A DNA stretch of 64,000 nt from Crocinitomicaceae bacterium (GTDB taxonomy: Bacteria > Bacteroidota > Bacteroidia > Flavobacteriales_D > Crocinitomicaceae): positions 7,727 through 71,726 of the forward strand of contig JANQWC010000023.1 of the NCBI GenBank assembly GCA_030730025.1. The letters run 5' to 3'. A model generated the notes under the pieces. The model ran no database searches. It worked only from the letters and a program-made list of their open reading frames with translations, and was not told the origin of the DNA. This document shows, piece after piece, positions 30,672 to 40,573 of the stretch; positions within the stretch are counted from its first letter, which is position 1, and each line of letters opens with the position of its first letter. The position numbers and the translations under genes were made by a program.

Positions 30672-33494
30672 ATGCCCAAAGCCAGTAATCCAAACGATTT
30701 TATCCGAATTCAAGGCGCAAGAGAACACAACCTCAAGAACATCCACCTCGAAATTCCACGTCAAAAACTCGTGGTTTTTACAGGCCTGAGCGGCAGTGGC
30801 AAATCTTCTTTGGCCTTCGATACCATTTTTGCAGAAGGACAGCGCCGCTACCTCGATACCTTTTCGGCGTATGTACGTCAATTCATTGGCGGCTTGGAAA
30901 GACCCGATATCGACAAAATTGACGGCCTCAGCCCAGTTATTGCCATTGAACAAAAGACCGTTGGCCGCTCGCCGAGGTCAACCGTTGGTACCATTACCGA
31001 ACTCTACGACTTCTTTCGCTTGCTCTATGCCAGAACGGCAACGGCCTATTCCTATCAAACTGGCGAAAAAATGGTCCAATACGCAGACCACGACATCACC
31101 GACCTCATCCAAAGTACTTTTAAAGGCAAAAAAGTAGCCCTACTCGCTCCAAAAGTAAAAGGCCGAAAAGGACATTACCGCGAGCTTTTTGAGCAAATTC
31201 AGCGCTTGGGCTATACCCGCGTGAGGGTAGACGGCGAACTCTTCGAATTGAGCAAGCCCATCAAACTAGACCGCTACAAAACCCACGACATAGAAGTAGT
31301 TGTAGACCGCTTCATTGCAGGCGAGGTAGACCACAAACGCTGCCAAGAAACCGTCCAAACTTGTATGCAACTTGGCGAGGGCACGCTCATGGTGCTCGAT
31401 TTAGAAAACGGAGACCTCCGCCACTACAGCCGCTCGCTGATGTGCCCGAGCACAGGTATTTCTTACCCCGAGCCCGAACCCAATCTGTTTTCATTCAATT
31501 CACCTTACGGCGCCTGCCCTACCTGTAAAGGACTCGGCGAAGTGAGTGAAATGGACCGCGATAAAATCATCCCGGACCCCAAACTATCCATCAAAAAAGG
31601 AGGCCTCGCACCGCTAGGCGCGTACAAAAGATCTTGGATTTTTGACAAAATTGAAAAATTACTGCAGGCCGAGCAATTTACGCTCAACACCCCCATCTGC
31701 GACATCGACGAAGAACTTATAGAGCTACTGCTTTACGGCAACGAAGACATGGAGCTCGGGCCGCTCGATACACAAGAGCGTTTTGAAGGCTTGCTGCATT
31801 TTATGGGCCGCCACGCAGAAGATTCTTCCACTGCAATTGAGCGTTGGGCCCAAGGTTTCATGCACAAAAAAACGTGTCCGAGCTGTTCGGGCTACCGACT
31901 CAAAAAAGAAGCTTTACACTTCAAAATTGGAGAGCTGCACATCGGCGAACTCGCCATGATGGACTTGCAAACCCTGCAAGAATGGTGCGCTACCCTACCC
32001 CAACTCCTCGATCAGCAAGCTTTGTTTATCGGCAAAGAAATCATCAAGGAAATCAATGCGCGACTGGGCTTTATTTTAGAAGTGGGGCTCGACTACCTCA
32101 CCATGCACCGCAGCGCCAAAACGTTGTCTGGGGGCGAAGCACAGCGCATCCGCTTGGCGACACAAATTGGCACCGAACTACTCAATGTGTTGTATATCCT
32201 CGACGAACCCTCTATCGGTTTGCACCAACGAGACAACACCAAACTCATTCGATCGCTCACCAAATTGCGCGACCTCGGCAACACCGTTCTGGTGGTGGAG
32301 CACGACAAAGAAATGATGGAAGCCGCCGATTTTATCGTCGATATCGGGCCTGGTGCTGGCCGCCACGGCGGCGAAATTGTCTTTGCAGGCACGTATGCCG
32401 AAATGTTGCGTGCAGATACCGTTACTGCGGGTTATTTAAATGGAAATAGAAACATTTCAATCCCAGATCAAACAAGAACCGGCAACGGCAATTTTCTGGC
32501 CTTAAAAGGTGCGTCGGGGCACAACCTCAAAAACGTCAACATTCAAATTCCGCTCGGTACCCTTACATACGTCACTGGCGTGAGTGGCAGCGGCAAATCT
32601 TCGCTGATCAATCAGACGCTTTTCCCGCTTTTGATGAATCATTTCTACGACCCGATTCGCACCCCGCTGCCCTACAAACAAATCACTGGCCTTGAACACC
32701 TCGATAAAGTCATCGAGATTGACCAAAGCCCCATTGGCCGCACCCCGCGCTCGAATCCAGTGACCTACACCAAAGTTTTTGACGAAATCAGGAGTTTGTT
32801 TGCCAACATGCCCGAAGCGCTCATCCGCGGTTACAAACCAGGCCGCTTCTCGTTTAATGTGGCAGGAGGCAAATGCGAAACCTGCAACGGAGGCGGCATG
32901 CGCTTGATCGAAATGAACTTTTTACCAGATGTCTATGTGCTATGCGAACAGTGCAATGGTAAAAGGTACAATAACGAAACCTTAGAGGTACGCTACAAAG
33001 GCAAAACAATTGCAGATGTCCTGCAAATGACCATTTCTGAGGGTTGTCAGTTTTTTGAAAATCAACCCAAAATACACCGCATGTTGCTCACTTTAGAAGA
33101 AGTTGGCTTGGGTTATGTCCAGCTTGGGCAATCTTCCACAACGCTGTCGGGGGGTGAAGCACAACGCATCAAGTTGGCGGCCGAGCTCGCCAAAAGAGCT
33201 ACAGGCAAAACGATTTATATTCTAGACGAGCCCTCCACGGGGCTGCATTTTGAGGATATTCAACTACTGCTCAAGGTCTTGCAAAGATTGGTAGACGAAG
33301 GCAATACCGTTTTGGTGATCGAACACAACCTCGACATGATCAAAACGGCAGACTACATCATCGATATCGGCCCCGAAGGCGGGCAGCGCGGTGGACAGGT
33401 TCTTTTTGAAGGCACACCTACTCAAATGGTTAAAAAGGCTCAAAAAGTATCCTACACCGCAAAATATTTGGCCCAAGAATTAAAAAAGCGTTAA
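30672..33494 (+). CDS. uvrA: Excinuclease ABC subunit A
   Basis: 940 residues from the ATG at 30672; a TTG 12 bases earlier would overlap rfbC. UvrA is the damage-sensing ATPase of nucleotide excision repair. First ATPase: GLSGSGKSSLAFD. Zinc modules: CPTCKGLG, CPSCSGYRLKKEAL, and CETCNGGGMRLIEM with CEQCNGKRYN. Second ATPase: GVSGSGKSSLINQ. Signature and Walker B segments appear twice (TLSGGEAQRI, LDEPSIGLH and LDEPSTGLH). It is complete and of standard length. trxA follows after 43 bases, without a visible terminator between. Confidence 0.98.
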   Translation: MPKASNPNDFIRIQGAREHNLKNIHLEIPRQKLVVFTGLSGSGKSSLAFDTIFAEGQRRYLDTFSAYVRQFIGGLERPDIDKIDGLSPVIAIEQKTVGRSPRSTVGTITELYDFFRLLYARTATAYSYQTGEKMVQYADHDITDLIQSTFKGKKVALLAPKVKGRKGHYRELFEQIQRLGYTRVRVDGELFELSKPIKLDRYKTHDIEVVVDRFIAGEVDHKRCQETVQTCMQLGEGTLMVLDLENGDLRHYSRSLMCPSTGISYPEPEPNLFSFNSPYGACPTCKGLGEVSEMDRDKIIPDPKLSIKKGGLAPLGAYKRSWIFDKIEKLLQAEQFTLNTPICDIDEELIELLLYGNEDMELGPLDTQERFEGLLHFMGRHAEDSSTAIERWAQGFMHKKTCPSCSGYRLKKEALHFKIGELHIGELAMMDLQTLQEWCATLPQLLDQQALFIGKEIIKEINARLGFILEVGLDYLTMHRSAKTLSGGEAQRIRLATQIGTELLNVLYILDEPSIGLHQRDNTKLIRSLTKLRDLGNTVLVVEHDKEMMEAADFIVDIGPGAGRHGGEIVFAGTYAEMLRADTVTAGYLNGNRNISIPDQTRTGNGNFLALKGASGHNLKNVNIQIPLGTLTYVTGVSGSGKSSLINQTLFPLLMNHFYDPIRTPLPYKQITGLEHLDKVIEIDQSPIGRTPRSNPVTYTKVFDEIRSLFANMPEALIRGYKPGRFSFNVAGGKCETCNGGGMRLIEMNFLPDVYVLCEQCNGKRYNNETLEVRYKGKTIADVLQMTISEGCQFFENQPKIHRMLLTLEEVGLGYVQLGQSSTTLSGGEAQRIKLAAELAKRATGKTIYILDEPSTGLHFEDIQLLLKVLQRLVDEGNTVLVIEHNLDMIKTADYIIDIGPEGGQRGGQVLFEGTPTQMVKKAQKVSYTAKYLAQELKKR

Positions 33495-33537
33495 TTTTGA
33501 CGCTCCTAAAAGTAGTAACGAAACAAAAAAACATAAA

Positions 33538-33855
33538 ATGGCAGTAGAAATTACAGACCAAAACTTCGACGAGCTCGTCATGAAATCAGAAATTCCAGTG
33601 ATTATTGATTTCTGGGCAGAATGGTGTGGTCCTTGCCGCATGATTGGTCCGGTGATCGAAGAAATGGCTCATGAGTACGACGGAAAAGCACTCATCGGCA
33701 AAGTAAACGTAGACCACAACATGGGCGTTTCTGCTCAATTTGGTGTGCGCTCTATCCCAACGATCTTATTTATCAAAAACGGTGAGGTTGTCGACAAATC
33801 TGTTGGTGCTGTTCCAAAAGCAACACTAGCTGAGAAGCTCGAAGCACTCATGTAA
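33538..33855 (+). CDS. trxA: Thioredoxin
   Basis: 105 residues, cytoplasmic disulfide reductase. The active site is WCGPCR (Cys30, Cys33), followed by the buried-Asp fold, the cis-proline in RSIPTILFIKNG and the usual GAVPKATL end helix. It sits between uvrA and a strong terminator. The 42-base upstream gap is A-rich with no exact -7 box, so it may be read through from uvrA. Confidence 0.97.
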   Translation: MAVEITDQNFDELVMKSEIPVIIDFWAEWCGPCRMIGPVIEEMAHEYDGKALIGKVNVDHNMGVSAQFGVRSIPTILFIKNGEVVDKSVGAVPKATLAEKLEALM

Positions 33856-33863
33856 AAACAATG

Positions 33864-33886
33864 AAGGGAGTTCGCTCCCTTTTTTT
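33864..33886 (+). terminator. Rho-independent terminator after trxA
   Basis: Stem AAGGGAG/CTCCCTT with a TTCG tetraloop and a run of T. It lies 8 bases after the trxA stop and ends 5 bases before the ATG of the next gene. Confidence 0.9.
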
Positions 33887-33891
33887 ATGCC

Positions 33892-34599
33892 ATGGAATCA
33901 TTCTGGAGAAGACTTCGTTATTACGGCCTAGGTTTCGGACTCGGCCTCATCCTTACTTTCGGTATATTCAATACCCGCGGCTGTAGCTGGATGCCTGAAA
34001 ACCGCGTCAAAGACGCCATCAATAAACGCATTTGGATCATCGATCAGGAGACCATCAAGACGTTTTATAAGCTCCACAAGCTCAACGACGCCAAGTTTTA
34101 CCGCCTCATGCAGGATGCAGACATCTCCTTTACCAAAAGCATCCGCAGTGGTCGCCATAAAGTTTACGATGTCACCTTTACAGACGGCAAAAACAAAGAA
34201 GCACATTGCCTTGCGCGCATGACAGACGAAAGCTTTGTCGTAGAATTTATTCCATTTGTAAAAAACGTCAAAGCCCTCCGCAAAATAAAACCAAGCGAAT
34301 ACGCAGGATTGATTGTGTATGCACCAAAAAACAAACATTTAGTGTATTCAGAAGACAGCCCAGCTTTAAAAGAACATCTCCGCGATCTCGGCATCAGCAG
34401 TGATCTTCAGTTGCAAAAACAACTCTTGAACGGCACATTCGATTATCAAAAATCTAGGCTAAAGGAACAACCAAGACCCGTTCATGTCTTTAAATTTCGA
34501 CCAACACTGCGCCCTAAGCTTCAGGTTACGGCAGCTTGCATTTGGTACAAAGACAAGATCAAAGTCTATGATTTGCAGGAAAAAGCCCCTCATTTTTAG
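33892..34599 (+). CDS. Membrane-anchored protein of unknown function
   Basis: 235 residues. One hydrophobic segment at about 10-27 (YYGLGFGLGLILTFGIF) is followed by CSWMPENRVKDAI. The rest is soluble and rich in Lys and Arg, with no recognised domain. I recall similar flavobacterial proteins starting with the same helix and a PNxRV-like segment, but no function is attached to them. The segment ends in ACIWYKDKIKVYDL. The ATG is only 5 bases past the T tract of the trxA terminator and no promoter is visible between, so expression must depend on readthrough or on a promoter inside trxA. lpxD follows after 86 bases. Confidence 0.75.
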   Translation: MESFWRRLRYYGLGFGLGLILTFGIFNTRGCSWMPENRVKDAINKRIWIIDQETIKTFYKLHKLNDAKFYRLMQDADISFTKSIRSGRHKVYDVTFTDGKNKEAHCLARMTDESFVVEFIPFVKNVKALRKIKPSEYAGLIVYAPKNKHLVYSEDSPALKEHLRDLGISSDLQLQKQLLNGTFDYQKSRLKEQPRPVHVFKFRPTLRPKLQVTAACIWYKDKIKVYDLQEKAPHF

Positions 34600-34673
34600 T
34601 ATAATTCACATTTTTGCCTTCAAAATTGTTTAAAAGTTAAGTTTTGACACAAGATGTAGGAGGCTTGTTTTTT

Positions 34674-34681
34674 TAACTTTG
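34674..34681 (+). promoter_or_regulatory. -7 box TAACTTTG for the lpx operon
   Basis: Exact TAnnTTTG ending four bases (AAAC) before the lpxD ATG. It predicts a leaderless message for the lpxD-lpxC/fabZ-lpxA-rlmD-cinA operon. Confidence 0.55.
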
Positions 34682-34685
34682 AAAC

Positions 34686-35735
34686 ATGGAATTTACTGCC
34701 TTGCAAATTGCTGGTCTGCTCAAGGGCGAAATCGTCGGAAATCCCGATGTCTCCGTAACAAGCCTTGCTAAAATTGAAGAGGGTCAGGCAGGTGCACTCA
34801 GCTTTCTCTCTAACCCAAAATACGAACAACATATCTATACAACAGGCTCGAGTATTTGCATTGTCAATGATTCCTTTGAACCAGCCAGTGCACTACCTTC
34901 CACACTCACCCTTGTAAAAGTTGCTGATGCCTACGCCTGCTTTGCGCAGCTTTTGGCTATTTATGACAACATGAACAAAAAGGAAGCAATCATAGAACAA
35001 CCTTGTTTCATCCATGAAAGCGCCCGTATCGGCCAAAACGTATACATTGGCGCGTTTGCCTACATTGGTGCAAATGTTCAAATTGCTAATGACTGTCAAA
35101 TTCATCCAAACGTTGTCATTCAAGAAGAGGTAAGTATTGGCGAAAACACAACTATTTATCCTTCTGTGAGCATTTATAAAGATTGTCGTATTGGTTCCAA
35201 CTGCATTATTCACGCTGGAACCGTTATTGGTTCTGATGGCTTTGGTTTTGCCCCCGACGCAAACGGCGTGTACAGCAAAATTCCACAGATTGGCAATGTT
35301 GTCATCGAAGACGACGTCGAAATCGGTTCCAACTGCAGCATAGACCGCGCCACTATGGGCTCTACCTTCATTCGCAAAGGCGTCAAAATAGACAACCTAT
35401 GTCAGATTGCGCACAACGTAGATGTCGATCAGCATACTGCAATGGCTGCGCAGGTAGGCATAGCTGGTTCTGCTAAAATCGGTAAGCACGTCATGATCGG
35501 CGGCCAAACGGGTATCGCCGGGCACCTCTTTGTTGCCGACCACACCAAAATTGTGGCGCAATCAGGCATTCCATCAAGCGTCAAAAAAGCAGACACCCTC
35601 ATGGGCACACCTGCTATTCCCATTAACGACTACAAGCGTGCTCACATTGGCTTTCGCAAATTGCCAGGGCTCATCAATAAAATACAAGATTTAGAAAACA
35701 AACTCAAAGAGCTGCTCAAAAACAAAGAAGCATGA
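34686..35735 (+). CDS. lpxD: UDP-3-O-(3-hydroxyacyl)glucosamine N-acyltransferase
   Basis: 349 residues, third step of lipid A synthesis. The N-terminal uridine-binding domain (residues 1-100) is followed by a left-handed beta-helix of hexapeptide repeats ([28 protein letters not shown]). The catalytic-histidine region is [22 protein letters not shown], and a C-terminal helix ends with coiled [13 protein letters not shown]. Length is typical. It overlaps lpxC-fabZ by 4 bases and heads a five-gene run of ATGA overlaps. Confidence 0.97.
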   Translation: MEFTALQIAGLLKGEIVGNPDVSVTSLAKIEEGQAGALSFLSNPKYEQHIYTTGSSICIVNDSFEPASALPSTLTLVKVADAYACFAQLLAIYDNMNKKEAIIEQPCFIHESARIGQNVYIGAFAYIGANVQIANDCQIHPNVVIQEEVSIGENTTIYPSVSIYKDCRIGSNCIIHAGTVIGSDGFGFAPDANGVYSKIPQIGNVVIEDDVEIGSNCSIDRATMGSTFIRKGVKIDNLCQIAHNVDVDQHTAMAAQVGIAGSAKIGKHVMIGGQTGIAGHLFVADHTKIVAQSGIPSSVKKADTLMGTPAIPINDYKRAHIGFRKLPGLINKIQDLENKLKELLKNKEA

Positions 35736-37135
35736 CAGAACAACAACGCACCATCAAAGATTCCCTCGTATTTGAAGGAGTCGGTTTACATACCGGTGAA
35801 AAAGTACGCTTAGAAATTTGCCCCGCACCAGCTAATCACGGTTATAAATTTCAGCGCACCGACCTCGAAAATCAGCCCATCATCAAAGCCGACGTAGACT
35901 ACGTCGTTGCTACAGACCGCGGCACCACCCTCGAACAGCACGGCGCGCGCGTCTACACCACAGAACACGTCCTCGCGGCGCTTTATGGCTGCCAGGTAGA
36001 CAACGCCCTCATCAAACTCGACGGCCCCGAAATTCCGATTATGGACGGCAGCGCCTTGCCTTTTGTCAAGGCCATCGAAGCCATTGGCTACGAAGACCAA
36101 GACGCCATTCGCGACTATTTTGAACTCAACGAAAACATTCCTTGGGAAGACCTCGACAAAGGCATTGAATTTCTGGCCATTCCAGACAAAGAATACCGCC
36201 TCACCGTCATGGTCGATTACAATTCACCCGTGCTCGGCACCCAACACGCCAGCATGTACAACATCGGCGAATTCAACAAAGAAATTGCACATTGCCGCAC
36301 CTTTGTTTTTCTTCGCGAGCTCGAATATCTGGCCAAAAACAACCTTATCAAAGGAGGCGACTTAGACAACGCTATTGTGCTCGTAGACCGCACAGACATC
36401 AGCCAAACAGAACTCGATGAACTCGCAGAGCTTTTGGGCAAAGAAAAATTACAAGTGAGCCCAGACAGCATTGGCGTACTCAACTCCAGTAAGTTGCAAT
36501 GCGAAAACGAGCCTGCTCGCCACAAATTGCTAGACATCGTCGGTGACCTCGCGCTCGTTGGTAAACCCATCAAGGCACACATTTTAGCCGCAAGACCCGG
36601 CCACTCTGGCAATGTGCGCTTTGCTAAAGTACTCAAAGATCAGATCAAAAAACAGCAGCTCGCAGGCCGTGTTTTTGACCTCACCAAAGATCCGCTCTAC
36701 ACCACCCAAGACATCGAGCAAATGCTGCCGCATCGCTACCCTTTCTTGATGGTGGACAAAATCATGGAAATACATCCTACCTCAATTATTGGCGTCAAGA
36801 ACATCACCATGAACGAGCCGATTTTCACAGGGCATTTTCCTGGTAACCCCGTATTCCCGGGCGTATTGCAAATTGAAGCAATGGCACAGGTGGGTGGAAT
36901 CTATGCGCTTTCTCAGGTAGAAGACCCGCATTTGTACTCCACGTATTTCATGAAAATCGACAACGTTCGCTTCAAGCAAAAAGTTGTTCCGGGCGATACC
37001 GTCGTGTTTGAACTCGTTCTCAACTCACCTATTCGCCGTGGCCTCGTCGAAATGAGCGGCACAGCCTATGTGAACGGAAAGGTCGTTTCGGAAGCAAGCA
37101 TGCTTGCACAAATCATCAAAGACAAAGCCGAATGA
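35732..37135 (+). CDS. lpxC-fabZ: Bifunctional UDP-3-O-acyl-GlcNAc deacetylase / 3-hydroxyacyl-ACP dehydratase
   Basis: 467 residues, the LpxC-FabZ fusion characteristic of Bacteroidota. LpxC spans about 1-310, with zinc ligands in TTEHVLAAL (His about 78) and, downstream, the family's second His region and GHSGNVRF (catalytic His about 290). FabZ spans about 325-467, with [12 protein letters not shown] and the catalytic His in [14 protein letters not shown] (about 367). LpxC commits carbon to lipid A while FabZ feeds fatty acid elongation, so the fusion ties the two competing fates of 3-hydroxyacyl-ACP at fixed stoichiometry. It overlaps lpxD and lpxA by 4 bases each. Confidence 0.98.
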   Translation: MTEQQRTIKDSLVFEGVGLHTGEKVRLEICPAPANHGYKFQRTDLENQPIIKADVDYVVATDRGTTLEQHGARVYTTEHVLAALYGCQVDNALIKLDGPEIPIMDGSALPFVKAIEAIGYEDQDAIRDYFELNENIPWEDLDKGIEFLAIPDKEYRLTVMVDYNSPVLGTQHASMYNIGEFNKEIAHCRTFVFLRELEYLAKNNLIKGGDLDNAIVLVDRTDISQTELDELAELLGKEKLQVSPDSIGVLNSSKLQCENEPARHKLLDIVGDLALVGKPIKAHILAARPGHSGNVRFAKVLKDQIKKQQLAGRVFDLTKDPLYTTQDIEQMLPHRYPFLMVDKIMEIHPTSIIGVKNITMNEPIFTGHFPGNPVFPGVLQIEAMAQVGGIYALSQVEDPHLYSTYFMKIDNVRFKQKVVPGDTVVFELVLNSPIRRGLVEMSGTAYVNGKVVSEASMLAQIIKDKAE

Positions 37136-37908
37136 TTTCCAACCTCGCCTCTGTCTCTCTAGATGCGCAAATTGGTCAAAACGTCCGCATCGACCCCTTT
37201 GCCGTGATTCATCCCGATGTCGTCATTGGCAACGGTTGCCACATCCATTCCAACGCGGTGCTCTACCCAGGTACGCGCATTGGTGAAGACTGCGATGTGT
37301 TCCCTGGCGCTAGTGTGGGCGTCATACCACAAGACCTCAAATTCGGGAACGAATATACGACCGTAGAAATCGGTAACAATACCAAAATCCGCGAGTGCGT
37401 CACCATTCACCGAGGAACCAACGACAAACTCAAAACGACCATCGGCGACAACTGCTTGCTGATGACCTACGTACACATCGCCCACGATTGCCAAATCGGC
37501 AACAACGTGATTTTGGCGAGCTACACCGGCCTTTCCGGTCACGTCACCATAGACGACTGGGCTATCCTAGAAGGCAAGGCTGCCGCTCAACAATTTACAC
37601 ATATTGGCAAGCACGCTTTCATTGGCGGCGCTTCTTTGATCAGAAAAGACGTTCCGCCCTATGTGAAAGCAGCAAGAGAACCGCTATCTTTTGCAGGTGT
37701 CAACTCCGTAGGCCTCAGAAGACGCGGCTTTAGCGAAGAGCAAGTGCGCGAAATCGAAGACCTCTACCGCATCCTTTACGTACAAAACAGCAATGTGTCA
37801 AAAGGAATTAAAATCGTCGAAGACACCATGCCAGAAAGCCCACTTCGGGCAGAAATCATCGGATTTATACAAACATCAGAAAACGGCGTAATTCGCGGCA
37901 TGATATGA
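37132..37908 (+). CDS. lpxA: UDP-N-acetylglucosamine acyltransferase
   Basis: 258 residues, first step of lipid A synthesis: transfer of a 3-hydroxyacyl chain to UDP-GlcNAc. Left-handed beta-helix repeats run from residue 1 (IGQNVRIDPFAVIHPDVVIG). The catalytic His lies in LMTYVHIAHDCQIGNNV. A C-terminal helical domain begins near 190 (GLRRRGFSEEQVREIEDLYRI). Length matches the family. Its order after lpxD and lpxC-fabZ is the classical Bacteroidota cluster. It overlaps rlmD by 4 bases. Confidence 0.98.
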   Translation: MISNLASVSLDAQIGQNVRIDPFAVIHPDVVIGNGCHIHSNAVLYPGTRIGEDCDVFPGASVGVIPQDLKFGNEYTTVEIGNNTKIRECVTIHRGTNDKLKTTIGDNCLLMTYVHIAHDCQIGNNVILASYTGLSGHVTIDDWAILEGKAAAQQFTHIGKHAFIGGASLIRKDVPPYVKAAREPLSFAGVNSVGLRRRGFSEEQVREIEDLYRILYVQNSNVSKGIKIVEDTMPESPLRAEIIGFIQTSENGVIRGMI

Positions 37909-39338
37909 CCTTACAACGCGCTCAAGAAATCGACCTTCAGATTGTAGACTACGCATTTGGAGGCCGAGGCATCGCAAGAATTCAGACCGACAAAGGTCCT
38001 TTTGTCATTTTTGTAGACAACGCTTTTCCGGGCCAACTCGTTCGGGCCAAAATCGAAACCAAGCGTAAAACTTTTGCAGAAGCCAAATTACTAGAGGTGC
38101 TGCAGCGCGCCGAGAGCGAGACCATCTCCAACTTTCAAGAAATTTCTGGAGGTCCGTATATCCATGTTCCCATAGCTATTCAAGAAAAATATAAGCAAGA
38201 TAGCACGCTCACCACTTTTTCCAAACTCAGCGGACTCACAGAGGTCAACGACAAATTTGATACGTTCATTTCGTCGCCTCAGCACTACCACTACCGCAAC
38301 AAAATGGAATACAGCTTTTCTTGCATTGAACACGACCTCGACACCAATCAAGAACTCGACGACGCCTTTGCACTTGGCTTTAAGCGCCGCGGCACTTGGT
38401 GGAAAGTAGAGAGCCTCAATAAAGCAAGCGGACTTTTTGACGAAAAGTGGGAAACCCAACTCAAAGAACTGCGCAGCTTTCTGCAGAAAACAAGCCTTCC
38501 AGCCTGGCATCCACCTCAAAAAAAGGGCTTCTTTCGCCATATTGTAGTACGCAAGTCCTTTCTCAACGACCAACTCCTCGTCAATTTAGTGACCTCTAAC
38601 GAAGGCATTGAACACTTTGATGTACAAGCTTTTGCAAGTTTCCTTCAGGCCTTGCATCCGGGCAGAATTGCCGGTCTTTGGCACACCATCAACGACAACG
38701 TCGCCGACCGCGCCAAAATAGAAAATGGTCATTCACAACTCATTTTTGGGCAAGCAGTCATTGAAGAAGAACTCGCCGGTTTGCGCTTTCAGATCAGCAT
38801 GGAGAGTTTTTTTCAGACCAATCCCTCTTGTGCAGAACTCCTCTACGACAAAGCCCTCGACTACCTCTTCGAAGACGCTTTTGAGCCCGGAGACATCGCT
38901 ATGGACTTATTCTGCGGCACCGGCACTATTGGCCAACTGATGGCTAAACGCAACCCCGACGTCCGCATTATTGGCGTAGATATCGTCGAAAAAGCCATCG
39001 AAGACGCCAAGCAAAATGCAGCCAAAAACGGCATCCACAGCGTAGAGTTTTATGCGGCAGACGTCGGCAAATTCCTCAAAGAATATCCAGATTTCCAAGG
39101 AAAAATCAAGCGCATCATGCTCGATCCGCCGCGCGCGGGTATTGCACCCAAAACCCTCCAAAAAGTAATTGCGCTCGATGCGGACAGCATTGTATACATC
39201 AGCTGCAATCCGTCTACACAAGCCCGAGATGCCAATACCCTTGCCGAAGCAGGTTACGTACTCGAAAAGTATGCGCTCGTCGATCAATTTCCACACACTG
39301 GCCACATCGAAGCGATCGCCAAATTTAAAAAAGCATGA
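37905..39338 (+). CDS. RlmD/TrmA-family RNA (uracil-5-)methyltransferase
   Basis: 477 residues. The N-terminal TRAM-like domain (IDLQIVDYAFGGRGIARI) is followed by the central domain and a SAM-binding methyltransferase domain: FFQTNPSCAELLY, DLFCGTGTIGQ, MLDPPRAGI and the nucleophile Cys in YISCNPSTQARD. The family methylates U1939 or U747 of 23S rRNA or tRNA U54. The region that normally reads CxxFxxCGGCxxQ (4Fe-4S ligands) reads ISNFQEISGGPYIHVP here, with no cysteine before residue 138. The cluster is therefore absent. It overlaps lpxA and cinA by 4 bases. RNA target uncertain. Confidence 0.92.
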   Translation: MTLQRAQEIDLQIVDYAFGGRGIARIQTDKGPFVIFVDNAFPGQLVRAKIETKRKTFAEAKLLEVLQRAESETISNFQEISGGPYIHVPIAIQEKYKQDSTLTTFSKLSGLTEVNDKFDTFISSPQHYHYRNKMEYSFSCIEHDLDTNQELDDAFALGFKRRGTWWKVESLNKASGLFDEKWETQLKELRSFLQKTSLPAWHPPQKKGFFRHIVVRKSFLNDQLLVNLVTSNEGIEHFDVQAFASFLQALHPGRIAGLWHTINDNVADRAKIENGHSQLIFGQAVIEEELAGLRFQISMESFFQTNPSCAELLYDKALDYLFEDAFEPGDIAMDLFCGTGTIGQLMAKRNPDVRIIGVDIVEKAIEDAKQNAAKNGIHSVEFYAADVGKFLKEYPDFQGKIKRIMLDPPRAGIAPKTLQKVIALDADSIVYISCNPSTQARDANTLAEAGYVLEKYALVDQFPHTGHIEAIAKFKKA

Positions 39339-40573
39339 AAGTAGAAGTACTTGCCATTGGCGACGAATTACTCATCGGACAAACCATCAATACCAATGCT
39401 GCCTGGATCGGACAAGAAATGGCCAACCGAGGATTTCGCGTGCAGCGCAGCCTCACCATTGCCGACGAACCTCAGGCAATTGTCGCGGCTTTAGATGGCA
39501 TCATGCCCAACACCAATTGCGTGATCATAACTGGTGGGCTCGGCCCAACTAAAGACGACCTCACCAAATATACTTTAGCCCGCTATTTTGACAGCCCGCT
39601 GGAAATACATCCGGCCACTCTGGCGCAAATTGAAGGTTTCTTTGCCAGCCGCAATAAACCCATGCTAGAGGTCAATGTACAACAAGCGGCTTTGCCCACG
39701 AAAGCGACCATTCTCAAAAACCGCCGCGGCACTGCTGCCGGAATGTGGTTTGAACACCAACAAGTTATTTTCATATCGTTACCGGGTGTTCCCTACGAAA
39801 TGAAAACCATCATGACCGAAGAGGCCTTTCCTTTACTTGAAAAGCTTTTTGTAGGTGCAACGCTCTACCACAAAACCATGCATACGCAAGGTATTGGAGA
39901 GTCCTTTTTAGCCGATCAAATTGCCGACTGGGAAGACCGCGTGCGGGCAGCCGGCTTGGGCTTGGCTTACCTCCCCTCGCCTGGCATGGTCAAGCTGCGC
40001 TTGAGTTCCTATACCGGTGACGAAAACGCCGCGCTCATCGATCGTTTTTTTACAGAATTGGAAGAGCGCATACCGTCGCATATTTTTGGCTACGGACACA
40101 CTTCTCTCGAAGCAGCACTTGGGCAACAACTTTTAGCTAAAAACGCAACTGTAGGCACCGTAGAAAGCTGTACGGCAGGTTTATTAGCGCAGCATATCGC
40201 GCACATTTCTGGCGCATCGGCCTATTACCAAGGAGCATTACTTACCTATTCGAACGCTCTCAAAGTCAAGATTGCAGAAGTAAATGCAGCAGTTTTGACC
40301 CAACACGGCGCTGTGAGCGAAGAAGTAGCGCTAGAAATGGCAGCCAACGGACGCAGGCTTTTGGGCGTTGATTATTGTCTATCCACAACCGGAGTAGCTG
40401 GGCCAACAGGCGGCAGTGCTGAAAAACCTGTCGGCTTGGTCTGGATTGGTTTGAGTGGCCCCAACGGCACTATTGCCCAAAAATTTCAATTTGGCGACAA
40501 CCGCGAACGCAACCTGGAAATGACCACATTGAGCGCCATGAATTGGCTACGCCACTACCTCAAGACCAACTAA
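39335..40573 (+). CDS. cinA: CinA family protein (nicotinamide-nucleotide amidohydrolase / ADP-ribose pyrophosphatase)
   Basis: 412 residues in two domains. The N-terminal MoaB-like COG1058 domain spans about 1-170 (AIGDELLIGQTINTNAAWIG, TGGLGPTKDDLT). The C-terminal PncC deamidase spans about 255-412 (TVESCTAGLLAQHI, YSNALKVKI, GVAGPTGGSAEKPVGLVW). In bacteria studied, PncC recycles nicotinamide mononucleotide to nicotinate mononucleotide in NAD salvage. The old competence/damage name should not be read as a proven role. It is the last gene of the lpx operon; its stop overlaps the stop of the opposing T9SS gene by four bases. Confidence 0.94.
   Translation: MKVEVLAIGDELLIGQTINTNAAWIGQEMANRGFRVQRSLTIADEPQAIVAALDGIMPNTNCVIITGGLGPTKDDLTKYTLARYFDSPLEIHPATLAQIEGFFASRNKPMLEVNVQQAALPTKATILKNRRGTAAGMWFEHQQVIFISLPGVPYEMKTIMTEEAFPLLEKLFVGATLYHKTMHTQGIGESFLADQIADWEDRVRAAGLGLAYLPSPGMVKLRLSSYTGDENAALIDRFFTELEERIPSHIFGYGHTSLEAALGQQLLAKNATVGTVESCTAGLLAQHIAHISGASAYYQGALLTYSNALKVKIAEVNAAVLTQHGAVSEEVALEMAANGRRLLGVDYCLSTTGVAGPTGGSAEKPVGLVWIGLSGPNGTIAQKFQFGDNRERNLEMTTLSAMNWLRHYLKTN

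Noticed and set aside
31844-32449. 201-codon frame inside uvrA on the same strand
   Set aside because: Shifted frame of a highly conserved gene; the product is Arg/His-rich with no recognisable domain.
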